Shown here one piece after another: positions 1 to 10,539 of a stretch of DNA of 64,000 nucleotides; the stretch's first letter is position 1; the number at the start of each line of letters is the position of its first letter. The stretch comes from Onchidella celtica (Eukaryota > Mollusca > Gastropoda > Systellommatophora > Onchidiidae). The notes under the pieces are model-generated. The model saw only the letters and a program-made list of their open reading frames with translations. It did not search any database and was not told the origin of the DNA. Both the position numbers and the translations under genes were made by a program. The DNA is taken from NCBI GenBank assembly GCA_963931925.1, contig OZ007581.1, positions 15,222,822 through 15,286,821 of the forward strand, written 5' to 3'.

Positions 1-86
1 ACCTAATCTTTATCTAAGTAAATTTAACCCATGTAACTCATTCCCTAGCAGATGGGGGAAAGGGAAGGTATTTGACAGAAGAAATA

Positions 87-246
87 CAGTGGATCATCAT
101 GTAAAACGATATAGTAACAATATTCCGGCAATGGTGAGAAAATAGTAAATCGATGGTTTTTTTTTCTGCTACTTGGGTGTAAGACCTAGGGTGTAACAAG
201 ACATTTTTAGCAGAACAATGCATCTCATTTTAGCCAAGTTCCACTG
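87..246. mobile_element. pogo/Tigger-like MITE (internally deleted)
   Basis: A 160 bp element starting CAGTGGA and ending TCCACTG, flanked by TA on both sides. The termini match the Tigger-type CAGTGGAAC end and TA target. The same insertion is present, longer, in copy 2 at 24995-27054, so it predates the segmental duplication. Confidence 0.6.
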
Positions 247-273
247 TATTTGGATTAAATAATAAAAAAAAGA

Positions 274-518
274 CTACTGCTGATGTAGCATATAGAAAAT
301 CTGTTTCGGGATAGGGCAAGCATTTCTAGAACTCACTATCGGTGTCAGCGGATTTTCTGGGGTGGCAAAGCACAGAATAAAGGAGACAACAGTGATAAGC
401 CCAGCTCCAGCTGCAGACATGTAGAAAGCCCAGCCAAACTCCATCAGCTTCACTTTCATAGCAAAACCCTCGCTGGCAGCGGCAGCAAATATGCCAACGG
501 CTATGATGCCTGCAGTGC
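274..518 (-). CDS. Gene 1 coding exon 4 (terminal)
   Basis: Encodes TM3, TM4 and the C-terminal tail, ending at TAG (276-274). Acceptor TTCCCAG|GCACTGC. A GTGAGT shared with gene 2 follows the codons for LTP-x, so a splice to a further exon outside the window is possible. Confidence 0.8.
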
Positions 519-3500
519 CTGGGAAAAGACGGAAGAGAAATTTTAAACAACAGTTTACAAAGCCACAGACCTGTAAGTGGCTGGTGACAAATAGACTGAA
601 ATTTTTTCGGTACCGTAGCAGCGCAGCAAGAATACATGGGCATGTGAGTACTTATATTTTTTGCTCAAACCAAAATTGTCGGAAATCCAAGGCGACTTTT
701 TTTGGTCGTGACAAAATAGTCGGAAATCTGACTATAGTCGGAAATTTTACAGGTATGAAAGCCGAGTAAAATCTCTATTTTCTTGATATAACTGCCTCAA
801 TCATAAAATCTACTTTAGGAGAGAACTTTTACAACATGGTTGTGTGCCTTTCTCTTCTATTCAGTGATTAATAGCTGCATTTATATAACCTACAATTGTA
901 AATTTAATGCACATTTTACTGAAGAACGTATTCAGGATGCCTTACATAAAATATTTTTGTTAGAGCACATTGCCCTTCTGTATGGATCTGCCTACTTTTA
1001 GTCCTTGTTCCATCTTGGGTGAACTTGTCCATGTAACTCCCACTGTGGGGAACAAGTACACACAGGCCCATATTCACCATATTAAGGTTGGAACTCTGCC
1101 TTGGGCACTTTTAATGAAACTGGCCAGTACAGCCGCTTGTTGCTGCTGCTCTCAGCAGTCACGTCAGTTGGTTCTTTTTGAACGTATATATCATGTTTAC
1201 TTTACTATCCAATAACAAAAAAAAATATGTCTATAACAGGTAAGTGGCTCCTGTCATATTTGGACAAAGTATTTCAGATGGGATGCACTAAGTTTTATCG
1301 TTAAATAGAGGCTTATAATGAAGAATTTTCTGCATTAACATACCATTTAAAACGTCTTTAAACTTTTCCCAAGAGGTCTGTGCTTTTTTGCCCCCGACTT
1401 GGGTCATACAGGTGGTGGCCCTTTGCAGGACTATGGTTACCTCTGTTCTGTATACACTGACATTCCTGCTTACTAATGAAATCAAAATACCCTTTTAAAA
1501 CTACAACCCAATGATCCAACCACCACGCCCAATGTTTTCCTTGTGTATATTAAGAAAACAAAGGGCTGTCTGTTCATGAAAACATTGACTGCCCCCAGTG
1601 ACCAATGTCCCAGCAAATATACCTACCAGCAATGAAGGCCATGATGCCATGGCAGATTGTCTTTCCTCCTCCACAGCAACAAGTGCGACACAGAGCCACT
1701 GATGAACACAATATTGCCACGATAACATTCACTGCACTTGCTAATCGTATGGCCCAATCTCTACCTCCTGTGAATGTAAAAAGTAAAGGATATATTTTCT
1801 CCTTCACAGACCAACATATATAATACTCAGGGGTTCTGCAATTCTTTGAAAATGTTTTTTTCCAGGGTTTACCAGAGTTAAACTAAAGTTTCAAATTCCA
1901 GGGCTACTCAAATGCAAGAAAGATGACAGAAAGTTTAAGAGCTGAAATCAGACTTTTTCCCATGGAATTTGGCGATTTATAAATCAAAAGAGAATTCCTA
2001 TGCTATTCTAGGGTTAATTGACTATTTCCAAGGTTTTGTCTCAATTTTTTTTAATTCCGGGTCTTTTCCCTGGAATTCCAGGCCCGATCAGAAACCCTGA
2101 ATAATACTTGCAGGTGTCGGCAGACAACTGGCAGGTAAACAGATAAGATGCCCTAACCCCCCACCACATTTATGAGAGCTAATACACATTCAAGGTTATA
2201 CCAACAACTACATCTTGCTGGAGCAGAAAAGTGAGAAATTTTGAACTGTCAGTCCCAGGGACTAGTTTTATACTGCTGAAACCTGTTGTTAAAAGATATA
2301 TTCAAACAGTCATAAAATGGTTCACCATGTAAACACAAAGAAATTATTCATGTGAACAAACTAACATGTGTGACATAAGGATACCCTGAAATTTAAATAA
2401 AAATGGATCATCATATCTAAAGATTTCATGTCAATCACTATGCATGCTATTACCTTTCCTGAGGCTGTTTTTGTAAGTAAGTGATGAGTACCCATTGGAC
2501 TGGTTTTCAAAATTCTCAGTAGGATCACTGGATGAAGTGAGAGTATCCTTGCATGAAGAGATTAACTTTATTTATATGCCAAATATTCGGCTCCCGGATT
2601 TTCGCTCCGCTACAGAAAGCCTAGCCGAATATTCAGCTCACACGGACACTGATTTTCCAACACTATTATCAAAGCCAACTTCTTGAAATACTGAATCCCA
2701 ACCTGGTTCATTGATTTTCCTTTACTTTCATGTCTAATGAATGGGTTATGTCTTGTGTTTATAATGAGTAAAAGAAAAACCATCGTTGAATTTGTCTAAA
2801 TTTCAAACTGAATACTATTGAGAATTCCCATCCACACCCACAAAAGTTACCATCCCGAATGAGTGTGATATTTGATCTCCTGCTTTTTTTCAAGAAAATC
2901 TAGTCCACTCTGAGGAAACAAAAAAAATAAATCTTGCTTAGAGGTTTAAATGTGATAACATACCATCGTCCGAGTCCTTACTGTCAAGTGAGTAGAAATG
3001 GCATTCATGTTCGTTGGCTACTGGCACTTCAAAACAATACCACCAGATGCCACCATAAAACTTTGCCAATTTAATATCGCCAATGAAGGGAATTTTCTCC
3101 CCGATGAACTGGGTAAAGGTATTCACACTCACCTGAATGAAATAAGAATACAAACCTGGAAATGCCTGCTGGAAATTTGCATCACTTATTTTTTCCAAAC
3201 ATGCATCCTCCATTCACAAAAAAATTTCTGTGTATAATCTCCCACTGCCCAGTGTCTTAGAATATAATCGGCTGCCGATACGACATAAAAAGCCAAAAAT
3301 ATATTTCTGTACTTAGGCCTTTGTTTTAGGAGGTTCGCTGCCCTTGGCATTTACATCTCACTTTTCTTGGGTTTTTTTCTCTTGCTATGGTACTGATTTC
3401 GTTTTTTACAATTTTGCCCAGGCAGTGACCTGTTCGACCTCCTCATTTCGATTTCCAACTGCCAAGGTATATTTAACGTGAGCAACTTGAACATGGACCC

Positions 3501-6500
3501 TCTGAAATTTTTGTCCTTATCCGAGAAGACTAGATCTATGCTCGATCCCTCCTACCATAGGATCCGGGACAGGGAAATATGAGAAATATCCCAAAATTCC
3601 ACCATGCCTGCACCGACCGGGATCCAAATCCGGTACCTTCTGCATGAGCGTAACCTGAGCACCAAAAATATATTTCTCATTTTCAAATGCGTTTATAATT
3701 TCATGCTGTATTCATTTGCTTTCTATTAATTGCCTGTGTCAACACAGTGCTGTCCATGAAGTGTGATCGCACAGACAAAATTTATAGATTTCTTTACTTA
3801 CAAAAAAAAAAAAAAAAAGTTTCACCTTAACATAGAAACTTGAGTTACAAAAGGAAATAATAATAGAAATAGCATTTGACAGCAACAATGAAAGATGATA
3901 TCGATGGTGTTGTACTCTAACCGTGTAACTGGTTTTGGGATTGTTTTCCAGGAGACGAAAAAAACATCTTTTTGTGAGCTTTTTTTATACAGGACTAGAT
4001 CTTTTTCGTCGTATTAATCAAACAAAGCGTGTCTTTCTGTCGTAATAAATATTTTTTTTTCAAATGCAGGTCTTTAAGCCGGTTAATCCTGTTACGCGGT
4101 TATCACACAAAGTATTTCGGGCACTTGTGCAGGTAGAGATATGCACGACTAGAGCACAAAATTCCGCCACAGAAATCAGTTACACAATTAAAACAGCCAC
4201 ATACACGGCTAGAATTGTAACTATTGAAGGTTTCGAAGCTCAATTTTGCTAGTGCATTGTGCATGTAGATTTCCCATTTGAATAGGGAACCCCCGGAAAG
4301 GCGTGGTGTCTATTTTTAGCTAAAAAAAAATGAGTTCGTCAATTTTTTCCAGTTACACGGTTAGAGCACAACACCATCGATATGCTAATTCTCTGTTGGC
4401 AGCAGTGACGTAGTGTGGGTTGCCAGCGCCAACCCCGGGCAAAGCAAGTATTGCGCCCTTTGATCCGTGGACTACTATCTTGTGGCAATGTTTATTTGCT
4501 CTGTCAGGTTGAAAAACGGTGTACAATGTTCAAACATTGGGCGATTTTCTGTGGGAGGGCAAGGGCACGCTATCTGTATTTATCATTATTATTATTTGTT
4601 ACTAGTTTATTTATTTATTTTTGTGGAAATTTTGTGCCCCTACGAATTTTGTGGCCGGAGAATGCACCTGTCCCTGTGGCACCATCTATGCTATGCCACT
4701 GGTTGACAGGCAAAACATTTATTCAGGCTGAAACAGGAAAAGCTGCATTAGGCATAAACTAAAGTGAGTCTCTGATTTCATCAGTTTCAACTGGGAATTG
4801 TGTGTATATATAAGACACGAATGGTGAGATACTTAGCACATGACATTCATTTCCTGATATGCCCAAGACTTACATTTGCAGAATTTTTTACTATGTAGTG
4901 CTTTGATTTATAAATATTTAACACTGAACTGGTGAATTGTGGCCATTCAAAAGTCTGCGCCAAAAACACTCTCTTCCTTTTTTTTTTTAATGAAATTATG
5001 AAAACTAAGGGGCGAAAAAACAAAAAAACAAAACTATGAAAATCATATTAACAAAACTTATTTTCAGTAAATACACACATGTAAAAAAAAAAGAATAAAA
5101 TTTGCATTTAGTCACGTGTAACCGCCCAACAAAATGAGGCACATTTCAGCACTAGCCGATTCGAGAAAATCTCTAAAAGGCCTCATAGGGTCAATTTGAT
5201 CGGTTTTGCGTTTTCAATATTTTAAAAAAGTTTTACCGCTTTATTATTCCTTATCTAAATGATAACTATATTTTAGATGGGTAAATGTCTCATAATTGGC
5301 TTGAATTGGGTCACCATTAATAGTTTTGATGAAAAGCTGAAACTTTACAAGTGTTTTTCTCAAAACTGTGGTTGTGTCACGTCCTGTATTTGAGAAGCCA
5401 TAATTATCTTCTCTGCTAATTAAATTAAAGCAATATTTTTTTTACCAAATGAAAGGGCTTTGAATAACTTATTTGGTGATAGCAATATCCCCACATCGCC
5501 AAAATGCACAAAGTGCCTCATTTTATCGGGCACAAACACTATATATATTATATTCGACACATTTTGGAGTTCTTGCAATTTTGTACTGTAAAAATATCTT
5601 TTAGATAATTTGATTTCATTATCATCACCCCATTTCACTTTCTTATGCAAAGCACAGAGAGATAAACTCAAAATAAGGCCACAGCCTAACATACAAACCC
5701 AAGAAAGTCCATTCAGTTCCATGTTATTCAGTGTGAAATTTGCATGAGGCCCTCAAATTTTCCAATAAATCTGTTTTAACAGTTTTCCAAAAAAAAAAAA
5801 AAAATCAATGTTGATCCCACTCATTCTAACAAAAAAAAGATGAGCTATAGAAATCGCTGACATACTTGAAGAATCCAGCAGGAACAAGAAAATGGGATCT
5901 GTTTTCAAAGCATCACAATCTTTCCAACGCCTCTCATGCCAAGGGTTTCGGGTTTAAAACCCGGCCGGTGCAGGCATGTCGGAAGTTTGGGATTTTTCTC
6001 ACATTTTCGTGTCCCTGATCCTATTGGGGGTAGGATCGAGTACCTAGTCTTCTCGGATAAGGACAAAAAAATTCGGAGGGCCCATGTGCACGTTGCGCAT
6101 GTTAAAGACACCTTGGCAGTTGGAAATCGAAAAGAGCAGGCCGAACAGGCCGCTGCCTGGGCAAAATTAAATAAAAATTCATCCCTACCATCCCCTCCCC
6201 TCCTTCCTCCCCCCTAAAAACCCGACCGGCGCTGCACTGTGGCGACGACATGCCTGCTCCGGTTATAACTGGGCTGCAATGGCACAAAGGCAAATTTCCC
6301 AAATGGGATTAAAGTAGTATACAAATACAAACAAATATACAAATACAAATTTATTAGGGGATAAATCTAGATTTTTCTACTTATGCTAGATGAGGTTCCC
6401 GGCATTACCCGGGATAAACCTGTGAACCCATCGTTCTATCTTTCTCTCTCTTAGGTCTAGAAAGCTTTCCATATTCTACAGCCTTACTACATATTTCATG

Positions 6501-7310
6501 CGCACAGGAGCACTACGCACTTATTTCTGACAGGGAAATTGCGTGCACCAAATTGTAATACATTGTTTCCGGTGCGGTGGGCTTGCTACAGAGCCAAAAC
6601 AAAGATCACTATATTTTACATTTTTACAACTTTTATTTAAAAATACCTGAAACTTGAATCAACACAATCGTTCGATACAAAAGCGATTGGACTGGATTAG
6701 TTAACACTTAAGAAAATTAATTTCATAATTTTTGAAACTGTCATTTAGGCTGTAGCGTCGAGCAAAAAAAGAGGCGAAATTGCACCACAATGAATTACTC
6801 CCGCCACTATTTTTTTTTATAATAAGATACATGTGTGTTTATGCTTGCATCCACGGGTGTGTATCTAGTTAATGAGAGCACAGACCAACTTGCCAGTAGG
6901 GTGTACCTTACATACTAAATTGGATTTTAATACTACTGTACAATTCTGATCAAACAGGTCCCAAAAGAATTGTCAAAAAAATGTCTTTTCAATAATTATG
7001 AAATATTAGTAAAATTAATAAGGGTGAGGTAGATTGGGGTGGCTGCTGTGCCGGGTGGGATGAAACTGGTAGACTGACTGGTTAATTGGTTCAAAGGCTA
7101 CAAGATACTCTTGGAGAGGTTGGGATATTCAAAAACAATTATTAAAGGATGCATATTATAACTTCACACACTTTTAATATAAAAAATTGTAATACTTACA
7201 CTGCCTTTCTGCCAGTAAGGGGCAATAACCCCTATTGTGCAAAAGATGGCACCAATCACCAGGCCAGCAAATGCAACTCTCTGAGCTGTTCCATATCTTG
7301 TGTCAGGCAT
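274..7310 (-). CDS. Claudin/PMP22-like four-transmembrane protein, gene 1 (4 coding exons)
   Basis: Predicted 221-residue membrane protein of the claudin/PMP22/EMP superfamily, whose members organise cell-cell junctions or regulate other membrane proteins. Coding exons on the minus strand are 7310-7200, 3132-2964, 1767-1627 and 518-274, all with GT..AG junctions and intron phases 0, 1 and 1. Predicted segments: TM1 about residues 10-33 ending APYW; extracellular loop 34-97 with GGIWWYC at 64-70 (the family W-GLW-C signature) and a second Cys at 81; TM2 about 99-120; a cytoplasmic Cys-rich turn at 120-132 that could be palmitoylated; TM3 about 133-156; TM4 about 169-192; and a short C-terminal tail. 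The start at 7310 is chosen because genes 2 and 3 begin with equivalent MPxx peptides; an in-frame ATG at 7349 is possible. The last exon may instead splice at a conserved GTGAGT near 325-330. True claudin versus another four-TM family member is not decided. Confidence 0.85.
1627..1767 (-). CDS. Gene 1 coding exon 3
   Basis: A 141 bp exon (phase 1 in, phase 1 out) encoding the end of the loop, TM2 and a Cys-rich turn CRTCCCGGGK. Acceptor ATTCACAG|GAGG and donor GCTG|GTAGGT. The gene 2 exon has the same length and about 19 differences by hand count. Confidence 0.85.
2566..2863 (+). mobile_element. piggyBac-type MITE (TTAA target), copy a
   Basis: About 298 bp, closely related to 8655-8938 and, inverted, to 26433-26728. 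It inserted at a TTAA (2562-2565) inside the intron between gene 1 coding exons 2 and 3. Gene 2 keeps the uninterrupted site (GAGATTAATATA near 30680). The right end has decayed. Confidence 0.55.
2964..3132 (-). CDS. Gene 1 coding exon 2
   Basis: Encodes residues 38-93, the first extracellular loop with GGIWWYC and the second Cys. The acceptor is TTTCAG|GTGAGTG and the donor GATG|GTATGT (phase 1). The upstream open frame beginning MEDACLEK is intron read-through, not protein. Confidence 0.85.
3315..3664 (-). mobile_element. tRNA-derived SINE, tail type B
   Basis: Read on the minus strand it begins with a tRNA-like head containing a B-box-like GGATTTGGATCC, continues into the shared SINE body (GGCAGTTGGAAATCGAAA) and ends in a different 3' module (near 3315-3370) from the other SINEs here. 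The related 3' module also occurs at 56065-56335 and 61135-61275. Lies in the gene 1 intron. Confidence 0.6.
3901..4380. mobile_element. TA-flanked MITE (Tc1/mariner-type)
   Basis: Terminal inverted repeats of 32 bp (3901-3932 and 4349-4380), starting TCGATGGTGTTGT, with one visible mismatch. Flanked by TA on both sides (3899-3900 and 4381-4382). 480 bp, no coding capacity. Copy 2 lacks it. Confidence 0.65.
4403..4701. mobile_element. hAT-type MITE
   Basis: Begins CAGTGACGTAGTGTGGG and ends GCTATGCCACTG. The 8 bp target duplication is GTTGGCAG (4395-4402) and GTTGACAG (4702-4709). Copy 2 shows the single uninterrupted GTTGACAG at 31368-31375. Confidence 0.75.
5116..5534. mobile_element. MITE, family with ACAAAATGAGGCAC ends
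   Basis: Inverted ends GTGTAACCGCCCAACAAAAT and, on the other strand, TGTGCCCGATAAAATGAGGC. Related in inverted orientation to 14239-14635. Superfamily not recognised. Confidence 0.5.
5915..6350 (+). mobile_element. tRNA-derived SINE, tail type A
   Basis: Head with a B-box-like GGGTTTAAAACCC, body GGCAGTTGGAAATCGAAA, a 3' module around CACTGTGGCGACGAC and a tail of ACAAATAC units. Nearly full length, in the gene 1 intron. Confidence 0.65.
7200..7310 (-). CDS. Gene 1 coding exon 1
   Basis: Encodes residues 1-37: a short cytoplasmic N-terminus and TM1 ending APYWQKGS. The donor AGT|GTAAGT follows residue 37 (phase 0) and is matched at the same codon in genes 2 and 3. Confidence 0.85.
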
Positions 7311-7939
7311 GATGAGACTGATCTGGGCTATGAACTCTACGAATTCCAAAGTCTTAAGTTCTGTCTATGGCAGTGAAATCTGACAATAAAAATTAGATGA
7401 GAGAATTCACATTAATGAAGAAGTGTGTACCCCTCAGTGCTGCAGCAGCGTGTGCATCTACAGGAAAGTTTGTTAAATGAAATCTAAACATGACTTCCTC
7501 AAAAGGTGGTGTACTTTTCAAAAATGAAACAATTATTTTTCAAACAATTAAAAGGAGAATAGAATGCATGGCATCCTTTTCCTGCTAGAAATCAAAGTTC
7601 AGCACTTCAAAGGCAGCATTTTATTGAAAGACACTTGAAGACAGTACAAAAAGCATATTTATGGAGGTGCTTTGGCAAGGACAGTTCTGTGATTCTTTAC
7701 TATCTTTCCATAAAAAAGTATGAACGCTACTCAAGGATTCAATGACTTTTAGGAGTGTCTTTGCATAAGAAATTGCAGAAGGGCCAGCATTCTTGACGAC
7801 TTAATCCCCCTAGTGGATGATTTTAATGTTTTGAAATCATTTTCAACAAAAGTTTGAATGCCACATCGTCCCTTTACAGTATCTTGAGGAAAGATATAAT
7901 AAAATAAGTAACTGTCTCCACCGACACAATTCTATCACT

Positions 7940-8408
7940 TAAGCTGTAAGGTATTCCACCAGTGCATTATTCCAAAGATTACTATGGTTGCCAAACATGG
8001 TCAAATACAAAACAACTTACGAACAAATTAAGAACTACCCAGACAGCAATGGAAAGAAGAATTCTTAACATTAGACCACAAGATAAAATTCCCAGCGCCG
8101 AAACACGCAAACAAATAAAGCTAACGGACATAGTAAAATTCACGCAACAACAAAAGTGTAATTGAGCCGGACATGTGGGAAGGATAAATGACAACAGATG
8201 GACAAAATGCTGCACTGAGTGGCAAGCACTGACAGGAAAAAGAACACCAGGACGAGCAGGGAGAAGATGACGGGATGATATTAAAAAGAGAGGGAGAACA
8301 ACGAAGATGAGGAAGACATCAGACAGAAAGGAATGGAAGTCTTTGTTGGAGGGCTACATCCTGCAGTGGATGGACAATAAGGTGAAAACTGAAAGGTGAA
8401 AGGCGAAG
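7940..8408 (+). mobile_element. LINE 3' fragment, reverse transcriptase C-terminus
   Basis: Encodes YGCQTWSNTKQL, AMERRILNIRPQDKIP, then AGHVGRINDNRWTKC and EWKSLLEGYILQWMDN in interrupted frame, the typical reverse transcriptase C-terminal region, and ends in GTGAAAGG-like units. 5'-truncated. Located in the 5' intron of gene 1 and absent from copy 2. Same family as 59842-60275. Confidence 0.7.
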
Positions 8409-8654
8409 GGCTATTTGGGCCATTTTACTGAATTACCATCCAATGGATCATGTTTAGCATAATAACAATTAAGGTTACTAGTTACACATGCAATCACGGG
8501 TACCACTGCCTATGATCCTGAACCCAAACAACCTGAAAAAGCGTGGTCAGCTACAAACACCAAAGCAATGTGCTCTGATTTTGGTGTTTTTTTGTTTGTT
8601 CTTTTAAACAGTATCTGAAACAAATGGACAATTCAGTGACATTGTTTAATCAAA

Positions 8655-8938
8655 CTTATTTGCTATGGTAGGCCAAATATTCGGCCGGCAGACAGAAAAC
8701 CGAATATTCAGCTCAAGTGGACACCGAATTTCCAGCACTAATAATATCTAATCCAAATTCTTGAAATACTGAATCCCATCCTGGTTCACTGATGTCCCTT
8801 TACTTTAATGTCTAATGTATTATATCTTGTATTTATACTAAGTGAAAGAAACAACATCTTTGAACTATGTCTAAATTTCAAACTGGATAGTGTTGAAAGT
8901 TCCCATCCACACTAACAAATGTTACCGTAGGGAATGAG
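8655..8938 (+). mobile_element. piggyBac-type MITE, copy b
   Basis: Second copy in the same orientation, with terminal inverted motif CTTATTTGCTATGG at the left and CCGTAGGGAATGAG at the right. Flanking TTAA is degraded. Absent from the matching place in copy 2 (about 36650-36690). Confidence 0.55.
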
Positions 8939-8949
8939 TTAGGAGTAAC

Positions 8950-10120
8950 AAAACAGAAACAGGAACTTCATCCAGATTAGCTGATCATCTTTATAGGCAG
9001 GACAATTACATTGCTCTAGATTCATAAAACTAGAATATCCAGCACAGGCTGGAAAAGTGGCACTCATAATCACATTCTCTTGTGCTCTTCGACTGGCTGC
9101 ACACAAATGATGACTTGTCTAATATCATATTGACTCAGCCTGTAATAGCTGCACTGCATTTTATTTTAGTATTTTTACAGCCGTCCTATCACAGTATCAG
9201 TAACCCTAAATCCTGGTCTGGTTGTAGTTCTCAATATGGCCAGCCTCATTGGTAAATCATAATGAAAATCAAAAATGTTATACTGTTTGTAAATCCATGC
9301 GAGTTCCCAAAATATCTTCAAAACCTATATAATCAGCAAACAAATCATGAAAAACACGAAAAAGATCCCAGCAATCTAATTTTTTTCTATTCATTATAAA
9401 CCTCTCCCATGGAAATGTGAGCATTTTCACCTCTCCATGAATTATGAAATGGGAACGTATTTTATTATTCAAGTCACAAGCCCTCTCATGAGAAGTGAAC
9501 GTTCTTTTCACCACAGAAACGGAACTGTTCACCTCACCATGACAGCAATTTTTTCATCCCAACCTAGAAATGTGAGCTTATCACCTCACCACTGTATCTT
9601 AACTCATAAACTCACCATCGGTTGTAAAATTTAAAATGCTTACTTCACCTGAAATGTGAACAATCACCCCGGGAAAAATGCAAGTGTTATTGAAAGTAAA
9701 GTAAGTCTTACTACCATACAACTATTACAACAAGTATGTTGCCTGTTCTCTGAATCCATGGGGCTGTTCTTATAAATATTAATTGAATGAAATTTCAAAA
9801 ACTAACAATTCAGTTACACTCTGAGTTGAATTTAAACAAACTTAAAACTGCAGTTGTGACAGTTAGGCTACAACTGAAAACATTACAGGAAAATAGCATG
9901 AAGTTTCTTCAAATGCTCCCTTTGTTTAAAGTTGCCTATTATTTTAAATTGCCCTTCTTAGTATCTATGTGTCTCTACAGTAACCAAATCCAAAAACATG
10001 ACCTTTATGCTTCAAGGTTTTGCTTCATTCCCAAGTTTGGGTACATTTCATTTCCCATCTGTTAACATGTTAGCCGTTAGTTTGTCAGTACATGTCCACA
10101 TTTGACACAGACCACCGATC
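8950..10120. other. Intronic/upstream region, no gene seen
   Basis: Lies in the presumed 5' intron of gene 1. The first 180 bp align with copy 2 (36730-36840); the rest shows no recognised element or conserved coding sequence. Confidence 0.5.
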
Positions 10121-10124
10121 TTTA

Positions 10125-10530
10125 TTGTATACTTCTTTAATCCAATTCGGGAAATTTGCCTTAGTGTCAATGCAACCGGGCTACAACTGGAGCAGACATG
10201 TCAGAGTCATAGTGCAGTGCCTTAGGGGGGGGGGGGGGGGGGGGGGATTTTAAAAGCTACTTTATTTTAATTTTTGACCAGGCAGCCGCTTGTCCGACCT
10301 GCTCCTCTCGCTTTCCAACTGCCACGGTATTTTTATCGGGTGCAGTGTGTACAAGGACTCTTTGAGTTTTATTCTTTGTCCGAGAAGACTATGTGCCTGA
10401 TTCTACCTACTATAGGATCATAAAGGACAGGAAAATATGAGAAAAATCAATATGCCTGCACCAGCCAGGAATTGAACCTGGTACCTTTGGCATGAGAGGA
10501 CCTTGCCTCTAGACTACAATCTAAATGGCT
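10125..10530 (-). mobile_element. tRNA-derived SINE, tail type A
   Basis: Full-length inverted copy. The head at the right end has A-box-like TAGTCTAGAGG and B-box-like GGTTCAATTCC on the minus strand. A long G run (10226-10246) interrupts the 3' module. Confidence 0.65.
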
Positions 10531-10539
10531 GGGGAAGGA

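Noticed and set aside
7200-7349. Longer N-terminus for gene 1 starting at 7349
   Set aside because: The extra 13 residues have no matching start codon in gene 2, and genes 2 and 3 begin at the inner Met.
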